Counted from the first letter of the stretch, positions 1-11,075 are shown. The stretch is DNA of 64,000 nt from Paracoccus thiocyanatus (GCF_900156255.1 NZ_FTMK01000005.1:62001-126000), one strand, 5' to 3'. A program made the numbers and translations. The notes: generated by a model from the sequence alone, not told the origin.

Positions 1-92
1 AGGCGCATTTTCAGCACCGGCCGGAATGCCTTCGTAGTTCGTGCAGGCAGAAAGACTGGCCGCGCTCAGCATACAAATCACCGCGATCCGCA

Positions 93-93
<1 letters not shown>
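1..93 (-). CDS. Small lipoprotein, partial (C-terminus outside window)
   Basis: The reading frame starts with ATG at 93 and runs off the left edge, giving 31 codons. The N-terminus MRIAVICMLSAASLSAC is a short signal peptide ending in a lipobox (LSAC), so a lipid-anchored envelope protein is expected. Its ATG shares a base with the sucC stop (TAATG), so it is probably translationally coupled to sucC. The visible part does not identify a family, and no function is proposed. Confidence 0.65.
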
Positions 94-1286
<1,193 letters not shown>

Positions 1287-1390
1287 GGTCTTCCCCCGCA
1301 GTTGTCGGTTGGCGGGGCTTGTGCCATATTCCGCGCCGGTTCCATAGCCCTATGATCGGCGGAACAGTGAAAACAGGCGGGATTTCGCCT

Positions 1391-1425
1391 TTTGTGATCA
1401 CAGTTTCAAAGGGCGTGATCACAAA
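1391..1425 (-). promoter_or_regulatory. Paired palindromic operator upstream of sucC
   Basis: Two copies of the 8-bp palindrome GTGATCAC lie at 1394-1401 and 1415-1422, with centres 21 bp apart (two helical turns). In the direction of sucC transcription the promoter-proximal copy reads GTGATCACAAAA. The same arrangement, with the same 21-bp spacing and the same AAAA flank, lies upstream of sdhC at 6381-6409. I infer binding sites for a dimeric regulator that controls TCA-cycle genes; I cannot name it. The rest of the 1287-1594 gap holds the mdh terminator and no other clear feature. Confidence 0.7.
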
Positions 1426-1540
1426 GCCTGCGGCACCGCGCCGCGCCGCGTGACCGCAGGGGCGCGCAACCGCGATCCGGTGCGATTCCCCCGGCGGGCC
1501 GGGCGGGCTGCGGACGCCAAAGGGGATCCGGCCGGGCATG

Positions 1541-1569
1541 AAAAAACCCCGCGGAATGCGCGGGGTTTT
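1541..1569 (-). terminator. Rho-independent terminator of mdh
   Basis: An 11-bp stem (AAAACCCCGCG against CGCGGGGTTTT) closes a 5-nt loop at 1554-1558. Read on the minus strand it ends in a run of T residues. It lies just downstream of the mdh stop at 1595. Confidence 0.85.
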
Positions 1570-1594
1570 CCAGGATGCGCGAATGACCGGCGGG

Positions 1595-2647
<1,053 letters not shown>

Positions 2648-2742
2648 CTAGCGGTGTCAATCGCTAACATCGCCGGAACGGGGACGGATTGCCGCGGACG
2701 CGGCCCTGGATTAGGCCGGGGGCCACCACAAGGGAGCGCGCG

Positions 2743-3477
2743 ATGGAGATGCTGGGCTGGGTGCTGGCGGTGATCGCCGCCTTTTCGATCGGGCTGGCCA
2801 AGGGCGGGCTGTCCATGGTCGGCACCATTTCCGTGCCGCTGCTGGCGCTGGTCATGTCGCCGGTGCAGGCGGCGGGCATCCTGCTGCCGGTCTATATCGT
2901 CTCGGACATCGGCGGGCTGGTGGCCTTTCGCCGCGATTTCGATGCGCGGGTGCTGCGGACGCTGGTGCCGGGGGCGATCACCGGCATCGCCTTGGGCTGG
3001 GCCACCGCCCATCACGTCGACGACGCGCAGGTCGGGCTGATCGTCGGCGTGATCGGGCTGGCATTCGCGCTGAACGCGCTGCTGCGCGGCCGGGTGGGCG
3101 CCAGCGCCCGGCCGCCGCGCTGGGGGGCGGGCAGCCTGTGGGGCACGATTTCGGGCTATACCAGTTTCGTGTCGCATTCCGGGGCCGCGCCCTATCAGGT
3201 CTATGCCCAGCCGCTATGCATGGCGCCGCTGACCTATGCCGGCACCACGACGATCTTCTTTGCCATCTGCAATGCGGTGAAGCTGATCCCCTATGCCATG
3301 CTGGGCCAGCTTTCGGCGCATAACCTGTCGATCGCCGCGGTGCTGATGGTGCCGGGCGTGCTGGGGGTGCTGGCCGGGCTGTGGCTGGTGCGGCGCATGT
3401 CGCCGCGCGTCTTTTATGGCTTCATCACCTGGGCGCTGATTCCGGTTTCGGCCAAGCTGATCTGGGACGGGCTTTGA
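2743..3477 (+). CDS. TauE/SafE family sulfite exporter-like permease
   Basis: 244 aa, almost entirely hydrophobic with about eight membrane segments. The family hallmark GLAKGGLSM lies in the first segment, and a FVSHSGAAP-type motif begins the second half. The family (also called DUF81) moves small anions such as sulfite or organosulfonates across the inner membrane; the substrate here is not visible. Start 2743 follows an AAGGGAG site. It is divergent from mdh and upstream of the malyl-CoA thioesterase gene, a context that suggests no specific substrate. Confidence 0.85.
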   Translation: MEMLGWVLAVIAAFSIGLAKGGLSMVGTISVPLLALVMSPVQAAGILLPVYIVSDIGGLVAFRRDFDARVLRTLVPGAITGIALGWATAHHVDDAQVGLIVGVIGLAFALNALLRGRVGASARPPRWGAGSLWGTISGYTSFVSHSGAAPYQVYAQPLCMAPLTYAGTTTIFFAICNAVKLIPYAMLGQLSAHNLSIAAVLMVPGVLGVLAGLWLVRRMSPRVFYGFITWALIPVSAKLIWDGL

Positions 3478-3557
3478 CGCCGCAGCGCGGCAAATCCGTG
3501 CTTGCGATTCGCGTCCTTTCGGGGCAGGTTCGCGCAAGATTATTACGCGAGGCCCTG

Positions 3558-4400
3558 ATGACCCGTCCCTATCGTTCCGTCCTCTATATCCCTGCCGCCA
3601 ACCAACGGGCCATGGAAAAGGCCCAGAACCTGGCCGCCGACGCGATCATCTTCGATCTGGAGGACGCGGTCGCGCCTGCTGAAAAGGTGGGCGCGCGCGA
3701 CCTGTTGGCGCGGGCGCTGCTGGCCGATTACGGCGGGCGGGTGCGGATCGTGCGCATCAACGGCATGGACACCGAATGGGGCGAAGGCGACGCGCGCGCC
3801 TTTGCCGCGGCCGGCGCCGATGCGGTGCTGGTGCCCAAGGTCAGCCGGGGCGCTGACCTGGACCGGGTGGCGGCGCTGGTGCCCGACACGCCGCTTTGGG
3901 CGATGATGGAAACGGCTGAGGGGATGCTGAACGCCGCCGAGATCGCCGGCCATCCGCGGCTGCAAGGCATGGTCATGGGCACTAACGACCTGGCCAAGGA
4001 GATGAACAGCCGCTTTCGCCCCGACCGGCTGGCGATGATGGCGGGGCTGGGCCTGTGCCTTCTGGCGGCGCGGGCGCATGGCCGGGTCATCGTGGACGGC
4101 GTCTTCAACGCCTTCAAGGACGACGAGGGACTGCGCGCCGAATGCGAACAGGGCCGCGACATGGGCTTTGACGGCAAGACCCTGATCCATCCCGCCCAGC
4201 TTGCCGTCGCCAACCAGGTCTTCGCCCCGTCCCAGGCCGAGGTCGAACTGGCCCGCCGCCAGATCGACGCCTTTGACGAGGCGCAGGCCCAGGGCAAGGG
4301 CGTGGCGGTGGTGGACGGAAAGATCGTCGAGAACCTGCATGTCGAGACCGCCCGCGCCACTTTGGCCAAGGCCAAGGCGATTGCCGCGCTGGCCGGCTGA
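3558..4400 (+). CDS. mcl2: HpcH/HpaI-family CoA ester hydrolase/lyase, probable (3S)-malyl-CoA thioesterase
   Basis: 280 aa, CitE-like TIM barrel. The N-terminus TRPYRSVLYIPAANQRAMEK and the metal/CoA motif FDLEDAVAP (residues 32-40) are typical. It is shorter than and unlike Mcl1-type malyl-CoA lyases, and it lies near a mesaconyl-CoA hydratase gene as the mcl2 paralogue does in Rhodobacter sphaeroides. That paralogue hydrolyses malyl-CoA to malate and CoA, ending the ethylmalonyl-CoA pathway. Start 3558 has GAGG upstream. The family is certain; the thioesterase rather than lyase role is inferred from length and context. Confidence 0.78.
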   Translation: MTRPYRSVLYIPAANQRAMEKAQNLAADAIIFDLEDAVAPAEKVGARDLLARALLADYGGRVRIVRINGMDTEWGEGDARAFAAAGADAVLVPKVSRGADLDRVAALVPDTPLWAMMETAEGMLNAAEIAGHPRLQGMVMGTNDLAKEMNSRFRPDRLAMMAGLGLCLLAARAHGRVIVDGVFNAFKDDEGLRAECEQGRDMGFDGKTLIHPAQLAVANQVFAPSQAEVELARRQIDAFDEAQAQGKGVAVVDGKIVENLHVETARATLAKAKAIAALAG

Positions 4401-4444
4401 TGGCAAGGAAGCGTCATTGACATCCAGCGAAAGGGAATAGCCCG

Positions 4445-4990
4445 ATGTTTCTGATGATCCTTGGCGTGGCGCTGTGGTGGGCGGCGCATCTTCTCAAGCG
4501 GCTGACGCCGGGGCTGCGCGACCAGTTGGGTGGCCGGGCCACGGTGGCCGTGGGCGTGCTGGTTTCGGTCGTGCTGATGGTGATCGGCTATCGCATGGCG
4601 CAGGGGCCGGTCTGGTGGGGGGCGACGGCACCCCTTAAGGGCATCAACAACCTGCTGGTGCTGGTGGCGATCTATCTTTTCGCCGCCGATGGCATGAAGA
4701 CGCGCATCACCCGCCATATCCGCCACCCGCAACTGACCGGCTTTGCGCTTTGGGCCGGGGCGCATCTGCTGCCCAATGGCGACCTGCCCAGCTTTGTGCT
4801 GTTTGGCGGGCTGACGCTGTGGGCGCTGGTCGAAATGGCCGTCATCAACCGTGCGCAGCCGGGCTGGACCCCGCCCGCCGGCCCGTTCCCGGCCCGGAAA
4901 GAGGCGATGGCCGCCGTCGGCGCCGTCGTGGTGATGCTGGTCGTGGGGCTGATCCATGCCTGGCTGGGCTATAACCCGTTCGGAGGCTGA
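4445..4990 (+). CDS. NnrU family membrane protein
   Basis: 181 aa with four to five hydrophobic segments. The conserved NnrU pattern includes HPQLTGFALWAGAHLLPNGD in the middle. NnrU was named from nitrite/nitric oxide metabolism in Rhodobacter, and the family is related to isoprenoid-modifying membrane proteins; the biochemical role is not settled. Here it sits between two ethylmalonyl-CoA pathway genes rather than denitrification genes, so linkage to nitrogen oxides should not be assumed. The following gene starts one base after its stop. Confidence 0.8.
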   Translation: MFLMILGVALWWAAHLLKRLTPGLRDQLGGRATVAVGVLVSVVLMVIGYRMAQGPVWWGATAPLKGINNLLVLVAIYLFAADGMKTRITRHIRHPQLTGFALWAGAHLLPNGDLPSFVLFGGLTLWALVEMAVINRAQPGWTPPAGPFPARKEAMAAVGAVVVMLVVGLIHAWLGYNPFGG

Positions 4991-4991
4991 G

Positions 4992-5198
4992 ATGCCGACG
5001 GTCTATCGCCTGTTGACCGAGGATGACACCGCAGCCTTTTGCCACAAGGTCAGCCAGGCGCTGTCCAGGGGCTGGGTGCTGCATGGCGGCCCGGCCTATG
5101 CCTTTGACGCGGCGCGCGGCGTGATGCGCTGCGCCCAGGCCGTCACCAAGGAAATCGCCGCCGACTACCATCCCGACATGAAGCTGGGCCAGCAATAA
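4992..5198 (+). CDS. DUF1737 small protein
   Basis: 68 aa soluble protein, MPTVYRLLTEDDTAAFCHKV..., matching the short DUF1737 type with a conserved GW.LHGGPAYAFD core. The start at 4992 is picked because the CGGAGG site lies directly before it, inside the end of the NnrU gene. It is placed between NnrU and mesaconyl-CoA hydratase and is probably cotranscribed with both. Function unknown. Confidence 0.8.
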   Translation: MPTVYRLLTEDDTAAFCHKVSQALSRGWVLHGGPAYAFDAARGVMRCAQAVTKEIAADYHPDMKLGQQ

Positions 5199-5207
5199 GG
5201 AACCCGC

Positions 5208-6242
5208 ATGAGCAAGACCAATCCCGGCCGTTTCTTCGAGGATTACCGCATCGGCCAGGTGATCCCCCACGCCGTCCCCCGCACCGTGGCCGAGGGCGAG
5301 CGCGCGCTTTACCATGCGCTTTATCCGGCGCGGCATGCGCTTTATTCCTCGGACGAATTCGCCTCTGCCTCGGGGTTGGACGGCAGTCCGATGGACGACC
5401 TGATCGCCTTTCACGTCGTGTTCGGCAAATCCGTGCCCGATATCAGCCTGAACGCGGTGGCGAACCTGGGCTATGCGCAGGGGCGCTGGCTGAAGCCGGT
5501 CTGGCCCGGCGACACGCTGCGTTCGCAGTCCGAGGTGATCGGGCTTCGCGAGAACTCGAACGGCAAGTCCGGGGTGGTCTGGGTCCGCACCCAAGGCCTG
5601 AACCAGATGGACGAGGTGGTGCTGGACTATGTGCGCTGGGTCATGGTGCGCAAGCGGGACGCCGCCGCCCCCGCGCCCCAGCCGGTGGTGCCCGAACTGG
5701 CGAAATCGGTGGCGCCCGCCGACCTGGTGCTGCCCGAAGGGCTGGACTTCCTGCAATATGACTTCGACCTGGCCGGAGAGCCGCATCGCTGGGGTGACTA
5801 CCAGGTGGGCGAGGTCATCGACCATGTCGACGGCGTGACGGTAGAGGAGGCCGAACACATGCTGGCCACCCGGCTGTGGCAGAATACCGCCAAGGTGCAT
5901 TTCGACGCCACTTTCCGCGAGGATGGCCGGCGGCTGATCTATGGCGGCCATGTCATCAGCATGGCCCGCGCGCTCAGCTTCAATGGCTTGGCCAATGCGC
6001 AGATGATCGTGGCGCTGAACGGCGGGGCGCATGCCAATCCCTGCTTCGCCGGCGACACGATCCGCGCCTGGTCCGAGGTGCTGGACAAGGCCGACACCCC
6101 CGCACCGGGGGTCGGCGCCATCCGCCTGCGCCTGGTCGCGCATAAGGGCCGTGCCGGTGATCACGTCCTGCGCGGCGAGGATGGAAAATACGCCTCGCAG
6201 GTGCTGCTGGACCTGGATTACTGGGCCTTGATGCCGAAATAA
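5208..6242 (+). CDS. mch: Mesaconyl-CoA hydratase (2-methylfumaryl-CoA hydratase)
   Basis: 344 aa, a tandem hot-dog/MaoC-like protein. The N-terminus KTNPGRFFEDYRIGQVIPHAVPRTV and the second-half repeat HRWGDYQVGEVIDHVDGVTV show the two domains. In the ethylmalonyl-CoA pathway it interconverts mesaconyl-CoA and beta-methylmalyl-CoA, the substrate cleaved by malyl-CoA lyase to glyoxylate and propionyl-CoA. It starts nine bases after the DUF1737 gene with an AAGGAA site. Presence of mch plus the mcl2-like gene supports acetate assimilation through this pathway. Confidence 0.9.
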   Translation: MSKTNPGRFFEDYRIGQVIPHAVPRTVAEGERALYHALYPARHALYSSDEFASASGLDGSPMDDLIAFHVVFGKSVPDISLNAVANLGYAQGRWLKPVWPGDTLRSQSEVIGLRENSNGKSGVVWVRTQGLNQMDEVVLDYVRWVMVRKRDAAAPAPQPVVPELAKSVAPADLVLPEGLDFLQYDFDLAGEPHRWGDYQVGEVIDHVDGVTVEEAEHMLATRLWQNTAKVHFDATFREDGRRLIYGGHVISMARALSFNGLANAQMIVALNGGAHANPCFAGDTIRAWSEVLDKADTPAPGVGAIRLRLVAHKGRAGDHVLRGEDGKYASQVLLDLDYWALMPK

Positions 6243-6377
6243 CCGGGCTGCGGTCCGGGCGCGTGGCTTGCAGGGCAGCGGCGCGCCGGGATCGCAGATG
6301 ACAGAATCCCTTGGATATTGGCGCAAATGGCCCGAATCCGCCCTGCTACCGCAATCAGCCGCGCGGCTGGCCGCCAT

Positions 6378-6414
6378 ATCGTGATCACAGTCGCCGCTAG
6401 CGTGATCACAAAAC
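6378..6414 (+). promoter_or_regulatory. Paired palindromic operator upstream of sdhC
   Basis: GTGATCAC occurs at 6381-6388 and 6402-6409, with centres 21 bp apart. The downstream copy reads GTGATCACAAAA. It is the same paired site as in front of sucC (1394-1422). It begins 174 bp upstream of the sdhC start, inside a 312-bp gene-free gap (6243-6554) in which I see no other clear signal. A shared transcription factor for succinate-related TCA genes is inferred. Confidence 0.7.
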
Positions 6415-6554
6415 CGGAAAATCTGCCGCATATCCGCCTTATGTCTGGCGCAGACCCGTGACAGATGCGACAAGGCCACTAAAAGCAGAACCAATTTCGG
6501 CCAGCCCTCGCCGCCAGCCGTCGCGTGCGGGGCCTGAACGCAGGAGAGCGCATC

Positions 6555-6947
6555 ATGGCTGACGTCAACCGGGGCAACCGGCCATTGTCACCGCATTTGC
6601 AGGTCTATCGCCTGCCCATCGCCGCAATCACCTCGATCATGACCCGAATCACCGGCCATGCGCTGGTCGCCGGGATCTTGCTGATCACCTGGTGGCTGGT
6701 GGCCGCCGTCACCTCGCCCGGCGCATTTGCCGCGGCCGACTGGGTGGTCCGGTCCTGGCTGGGCTTCATCATCCTGACGGGCTCGATGTGGGCGCTGTGG
6801 TATCACCTGCTCGCCGGTCTGCGGCACCTGGCCTATGACGCGGGCTATGGGCTGGAAATCCGCCAGGCGCAGCAGTCCAGCCGGGCGCTGATCGCCGGCT
6901 CGGTCGTGCTGGCCGTGCTGACGCTGATCGTCTTCTTCGCGTTCTAA
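6555..6947 (+). CDS. sdhC: Succinate dehydrogenase cytochrome b556 subunit
   Basis: 130 aa with three membrane helices. The family signature LSPHLQVYRL lies at residues 11-20, and the haem-ligand region HLLAGLRHL holds His84 and His91. It anchors complex II in the inner membrane and, with SdhD, binds haem b and ubiquinone. Start 6555 is chosen after CAGGAGAG; an in-frame upstream ATG at 6525 lacks a ribosome site and would add a non-family extension. First gene of the sdh operon. Confidence 0.95.
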   Translation: MADVNRGNRPLSPHLQVYRLPIAAITSIMTRITGHALVAGILLITWWLVAAVTSPGAFAAADWVVRSWLGFIILTGSMWALWYHLLAGLRHLAYDAGYGLEIRQAQQSSRALIAGSVVLAVLTLIVFFAF

Positions 6948-6959
6948 AGGGCAGGGATC

Positions 6960-7349
6960 ATGCATTATATCACCCCCCGCAAAACCGCCGAAGGCCTGGG
7001 TTCCGCCCATGAGGGCACCCAGCATCACTGGGCCATGACCGTGTCCTCGGTCGCGCTGACCGTGCTGACGCCGCTGTTCATGATCGTGATCGCCCGCGCC
7101 ATCGGCCTGTCGCAGGAACAGCTTCTGGCCTATTTCGGCCGCCCCTTTCCGGCGCTCATCACCGCGCTTTTCGTGATCGTGGGCATGATCCACTTCATCA
7201 AGGGCACGCGGATCATGATCGACGATTATTTCCGCGGCGCCACGCGCAAGGCCGCCATCATCTTTTCCGTGATCTTCGGCTGGGCGGTCATCGCCGCCGC
7301 AGTCTATGCGCTGGCCCGGATGGGCCTTGGCGCGATCGTCGTCCTCTGA
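6960..7349 (+). CDS. sdhD: Succinate dehydrogenase hydrophobic membrane anchor
   Basis: 129 aa with three membrane helices. His78 in GMIHFIKG is the expected haem-side histidine, and the DDY at residues 88-90 matches the quinone-site Asp-Tyr pair. The N-terminus HYITPRKTAEGLGSAHEGT is typical of alphaproteobacterial SdhD. It follows sdhC by 12 bases with an AGGGAT site. Confidence 0.94.
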   Translation: MHYITPRKTAEGLGSAHEGTQHHWAMTVSSVALTVLTPLFMIVIARAIGLSQEQLLAYFGRPFPALITALFVIVGMIHFIKGTRIMIDDYFRGATRKAAIIFSVIFGWAVIAAAVYALARMGLGAIVVL

Positions 7350-7358
7350 GGTTCCGCC

Positions 7359-9161
7359 ATGGCTGCTTATGAATACGAAACGCACGAATATGACGTCGTG
7401 GTCGTCGGTGCCGGTGGCGCGGGCTTGCGCGCGACGCTGGGCATGGCCGAACAGGGGCTGCGCACCGCCTGCGTGACCAAGGTCTTCCCGACCCGGTCGC
7501 ACACCGTCGCGGCCCAGGGCGGCATCGCCGCCAGCCTGTCGAACATGGGCCCCGACAACTGGCAGTGGCACATGTATGACACCGTCAAGGGCTCGGACTG
7601 GCTGGGCGATACCGACGCCATGGAATACCTGGCGCGAGAGGCCCCCAAGGCCGTCTACGAGCTGGAACATTACGGCGTGCCGTTCAGCCGCACCGAAGAG
7701 GGCAAGATCTACCAGCGCCCCTTCGGCGGCCACACGACCGAGTTCGGCGAAGGCCCGCCGGTGCAGCGCACCTGCGCCGCCGCCGACCGCACCGGCCACG
7801 CCATCCTGCATACGCTTTATGGCCAGTCGCTGAAGGAAAAGGCCGAATTCTTCATCGAATATTTTGCGCTGGACCTGATCATCACCGATGGCGCCTGCAC
7901 CGGCGTGGTGTGCTGGAAGCTGGACGACGGCACCATTCATGTCTTCAACGCCAAGATGGTGGTGCTGGCGACCGGCGGCTATGGCCGGGCCTATTTCAGC
8001 GCCACCTCGGCCCATACCTGCACCGGCGACGGCGGCGGCATGGTGGCCCGCGCCGGCCTGCCGCTTCAGGACATGGAATTCGTGCAGTTCCACCCGACCG
8101 GCATCTACGGCTCGGGCTGCCTGATCACCGAAGGCGCGCGCGGCGAAGGCGGCTACCTGACCAACAGCGAGGGCGAGCGGTTCATGGAACGCTACGCGCC
8201 GACCTACAAGGACCTGGCGTCGCGCGACGTGGTCAGCCGCTGCATCACCATCGAGATCCGCGAGGGCCGCGGCGTCGGCCCGAACAAGGATCACATGTTC
8301 CTGAACCTGATGCACCTGCCGCCGGAAAGCCTGGCCGAGCGGCTGCCGGGCATCAGCGAATCGGCCAAGATCTTTGCCGGCGTGGATGTCACGCGCGAGC
8401 CGATCCCGATCCTGCCCACCGTGCATTACAACATGGGCGGCATCCCCACCAACTATTGGGGCGAGGTGCTGAACCCCGCCGAAGGCAATCCGGACGCGGT
8501 CTTCCCCGGCCTGATGGCGGTGGGCGAGGCCGGCTGCGCCTCGGTCCATGGCGCGAACCGGCTGGGCTCGAACTCGCTGATCGACCTGGTGGTCTTTGGC
8601 CGCGCCGCGGCGCTGCGCGCCGGCCAGGTGATCGACCGCAAGGCGGCGATCCCCACCACCAACAAGGAACAGGTGGACAAGGCGCTGAACCGCTTTGACC
8701 GCATCCGCAATGCCAACGGCTCGGTCCCCACGGCCGAGTTGCGGCTGGAGATGCAGCGCACCATGCAGGCCGATGCCGCGGTGTTCCGCACCGACAAGAC
8801 CCTGGCCGAGGGCGTCGAGAAGATGCAGGCGATCGCGGCCAAGATGGACGACCTGAAAGTCACCGACCGCAGCCTGATCTGGAACAGCGACCTGATGGAA
8901 ACGCTGGAACTGACCAACCTGATGCCCAACGCCCTGGCCACCATCGTCGCGGCCGAGGCGCGCAAGGAAAGCCGCGGCGCCCATGCCCATGAAGACTGGC
9001 CCGAGCGGGATGATGCCAATTGGCGCAAGCACTCGCTTGCGTGGATCGAAGGCAACGATGTTAAACTGGCTTATCGGCCCGTGCATCTTGAACCTCTGAC
9101 CAGGCAAGACGAAGGCGGGATCGACCTGAAAAAGATCGCACCGAAAGCGAGGGTTTACTGA
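7359..9161 (+). CDS. sdhA: Succinate dehydrogenase flavoprotein subunit
   Basis: 600 aa, full length. The FAD-binding GAGGAGL is at residues 17-23, and His48 in [11 protein letters not shown] is the residue that carries covalent FAD. The active-site HPTGIYGSG and the later GAARLGSN-like NRLGSNSL segments are present. It oxidises succinate to fumarate on the cytoplasmic face of complex II. Its stop overlaps the next ATG (TGATG), so the following lipoprotein gene is translationally coupled to it. Confidence 0.97.
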   Translation: MAAYEYETHEYDVVVVGAGGAGLRATLGMAEQGLRTACVTKVFPTRSHTVAAQGGIAASLSNMGPDNWQWHMYDTVKGSDWLGDTDAMEYLAREAPKAVYELEHYGVPFSRTEEGKIYQRPFGGHTTEFGEGPPVQRTCAAADRTGHAILHTLYGQSLKEKAEFFIEYFALDLIITDGACTGVVCWKLDDGTIHVFNAKMVVLATGGYGRAYFSATSAHTCTGDGGGMVARAGLPLQDMEFVQFHPTGIYGSGCLITEGARGEGGYLTNSEGERFMERYAPTYKDLASRDVVSRCITIEIREGRGVGPNKDHMFLNLMHLPPESLAERLPGISESAKIFAGVDVTREPIPILPTVHYNMGGIPTNYWGEVLNPAEGNPDAVFPGLMAVGEAGCASVHGANRLGSNSLIDLVVFGRAAALRAGQVIDRKAAIPTTNKEQVDKALNRFDRIRNANGSVPTAELRLEMQRTMQADAAVFRTDKTLAEGVEKMQAIAAKMDDLKVTDRSLIWNSDLMETLELTNLMPNALATIVAAEARKESRGAHAHEDWPERDDANWRKHSLAWIEGNDVKLAYRPVHLEPLTRQDEGGIDLKKIAPKARVY

Positions 9162-9526
9162 TGCGTCTTTCCCTGAGCCTGCCCCTTTCCCTGACCGCCG
9201 CCGCGCTGGCCCTTTCGGGCTGCGTGGTGCAAAATCCCGGCATGGGTCCCGCGCCGACCCTGCCGCCGGTCGCCGCCCCGGCGCCCGATGCCATGCGCTC
9301 ATCGGCGCGGGTGATCGTGAACCGGGAAATGGCCAAGCGCCTGCCCGGCGCCAATGTCGCACCCTATACCGATTGCGTGATGCAAAGCGCCACCACCGCG
9401 GAACTGACCAGCATCGCCGAAGCCGGCGCGCTGGGTGCCGGCGACGCGGTCGCGGCCATCGTCGGCCGCCCCGCGACCACGCAATGCATCGCCCGCGCTG
9501 CCGCGGCCGCCAAGGGCGCCGCGTGA
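9161..9526 (+). CDS. Small lipoprotein embedded in the sdh operon (1)
   Basis: 121 aa. The signal peptide [21 protein letters not shown] ends in a lipobox (LSGC), so it should be lipidated and exported. A proline/alanine-rich linker follows, then a compact region with two cysteines (YTDCVMQ and TTQC). It overlaps sdhA by one base and the next lipoprotein gene by one base. I do not recognise a domain. Its fixed place between sdhA and sdhB suggests an envelope role linked to complex II or simple operon hitch-hiking; neither can be chosen from sequence. Confidence 0.8.
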   Translation: MRLSLSLPLSLTAAALALSGCVVQNPGMGPAPTLPPVAAPAPDAMRSSARVIVNREMAKRLPGANVAPYTDCVMQSATTAELTSIAEAGALGAGDAVAAIVGRPATTQCIARAAAAAKGAA

Positions 9527-9852
9527 TGGCCGGCCGCGGGGCGCTTGGCCTGGGGCTTGCCCCGGCGCTGGCGGGGCTGGCGGCCTGCGCGCCCGCGCCG
9601 GTGCGGATCCCGGTCGAGCAGGCCGAACAGGTCTGCATGGTCCAGGCGCTGGACGCGCGCGCGCCGCGGACCCAGGTCGGGCTGGGCGTCGGCTCGCATG
9701 GCTATCGCGGCGGCTTCGTCAGCGTCGATCTGTCCTCGGACCAGATCCTGGGCCGCGCCCCGTCCGAGATCTTCAACCGCTGCGTCCAGCGCCGCTCGGG
9801 GCAGATGCCCACGCGGACGCTTTACGAACAACCGGGCTGGCCGGCGAGCTGA
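9526..9852 (+). CDS. Small lipoprotein embedded in the sdh operon (2)
   Basis: 108 aa, starting at the TGATG junction with the previous gene. The N-terminus has a hydrophobic stretch ending LAGLAAC, a plausible lipobox. The mature part has two cysteines (EQVCMVQ, NRCVQRR) and a glycine-rich SHGYRGGFVSVDLSSD segment. No known domain is recognised. The one-base overlaps on both sides indicate coupled translation with sdhA upstream; sdhB follows after 55 bp. Confidence 0.78.
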   Translation: MAGRGALGLGLAPALAGLAACAPAPVRIPVEQAEQVCMVQALDARAPRTQVGLGVGSHGYRGGFVSVDLSSDQILGRAPSEIFNRCVQRRSGQMPTRTLYEQPGWPAS

Positions 9853-9907
9853 CGCCCCAGCCCAAGCCGCCGCATGACCGCGTCGCCCGACCACCAGGAG
9901 TTACCCA

Positions 9908-10687
9908 ATGGTCCAACTTACCCTTCCCAAGAACAGCCGCATGCGGGTCGGCAAGACCTGGCCCAGGCCCGAGGGCGCGACGAATGTCCGGCGCTTCAAC
10001 ATCTACCGCTGGGATCCCGACACCGGCGAGAATCCGCGCATCGACACCTATTTCGTCGACCTGGACAAATGCGGCCCGATGATCCTGGATGCGCTGATCA
10101 AGATCAAGAACGAGATCGACCCCACCCTGACCTTCCGCCGCTCCTGCCGCGAGGGGATCTGCGGTTCCTGCGCGATGAATATCGACGGCGGCAACCATCT
10201 GGCCTGCATCTACGGCATGGACGAGATCAAGGGCGACGTGAACATCTATCCGCTGCCGCATATGCCGGTGGTCAAGGACCTGATCCCCGACCTGACGCAT
10301 TTCTATGCCCAGCACGCCTCGGTGAACCCCTATCTGGTCACCGAAACGCCGATGCCGGACAAGGAATGGCGCCAGTCGATCGAGGATCGCAAGAAGCTGG
10401 ACGGGCTTTACGAATGCATCCTGTGCGCCTCGTGCTCGACCGCATGTCCCAGCTATTGGTGGAACGGCGACCGCTACCTGGGTCCGGCGGCCCTGCTGCA
10501 TGCCTATCGCTGGATCATCGATTCGCGCGATGAGGCCACGGGCGAGCGGCTGGACGCGCTTGAGGATCCGTTCAAGCTGTATCGCTGCCACACGATCATG
10601 AACTGCACCAATACCTGTCCCAAGGGGCTGAACCCGGCCAAGGCCATCGCCTCGATCAAGCACATGATGGTGGACCGCATCGTCTGA
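9908..10687 (+). CDS. sdhB: Succinate dehydrogenase iron-sulfur subunit
   Basis: 259 aa. The plant-type 2Fe-2S ligands are C80, C85, C88 and C100. The two C-terminal clusters use C170, C173, C176, C180 and C227, C233, C237, in the usual CxxCxxCxxxCP pattern. It passes electrons from the SdhA flavin to ubiquinone at SdhCD. A CAGGAG site precedes the ATG. It lies 55 bp after the second lipoprotein gene, in the same operon. Confidence 0.97.
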   Translation: MVQLTLPKNSRMRVGKTWPRPEGATNVRRFNIYRWDPDTGENPRIDTYFVDLDKCGPMILDALIKIKNEIDPTLTFRRSCREGICGSCAMNIDGGNHLACIYGMDEIKGDVNIYPLPHMPVVKDLIPDLTHFYAQHASVNPYLVTETPMPDKEWRQSIEDRKKLDGLYECILCASCSTACPSYWWNGDRYLGPAALLHAYRWIIDSRDEATGERLDALEDPFKLYRCHTIMNCTNTCPKGLNPAKAIASIKHMMVDRIV

Positions 10688-10817
10688 CCTGCGTGGCGGA
10701 CATGGCCGGTATGCCATGATATGCCGTCTGACGCCGCGTCGCGGAACTGGTTTTTTCTGCGTCGCGGCATTAGGTCTTCGGGCAGGGAGAGACCACGTCC
10801 GACCCGGAGAGTCCGAG

Positions 10818-10979
10818 ATGAAGATCCTTGCCGAAACGCAAAAACCGGGCGCCAAGCTGGCTGTGCTGAAACCGGCCAAGGCGCAAGGCCACGCGGCGCT
10901 GGCCGTGCTGGAACAGATGTATGGCTATTTCAGCTTCGATCCGATGCCGATGGAAGCCGACATCCGCCACGCCGCCTGA
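10818..10979 (+). CDS. Hypothetical 53-residue protein downstream of sdhB
   Basis: 53 aa, MKILAETQKPGAKLAVLKPAK..., with an aromatic-acidic tail around EQMYGYFSFD. A CGGAGAG site lies in front of the ATG, and an efficient terminator follows the stop by 37 bp, which fits a last gene of the sdh transcript. No signal peptide or membrane helix. I do not recognise the family. Confidence 0.6.
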   Translation: MKILAETQKPGAKLAVLKPAKAQGHAALAVLEQMYGYFSFDPMPMEADIRHAA

Positions 10980-11016
10980 CCGCGGCAAGCTTGCCCACGG
11001 ATCCCGCGGGCCTTAC

Positions 11017-11050
11017 AGCGCGGCCTTGCGGCCGCGCTTTCGTCTTTTCT
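11017..11050 (+). terminator. Terminator of the sdh operon
   Basis: A 9-bp stem, AGCGCGGCC against GGCCGCGCT, closes a TTGC tetraloop and is followed by TTTCGTCTTTT. Stem position 11017-11038, T-rich tail to 11048. Confidence 0.85.
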
Positions 11051-11075
11051 GCATGGTATCTGCGTTGCATTTTTT

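Noticed and set aside
6157..6164. Further GTGATCAC site inside mch
   Set aside because: Single copy within a coding region, no partner at 21 bp. Another single copy at 43669-43676 in thiN is also taken as chance.
6588..9638. 1016-codon minus-strand open frame opposite sdhC-sdhD-sdhA
   Set aside because: It is histidine/arginine/glycine-rich, a typical shadow of GC-rich coding DNA, and the plus strand carries clear sdh genes.
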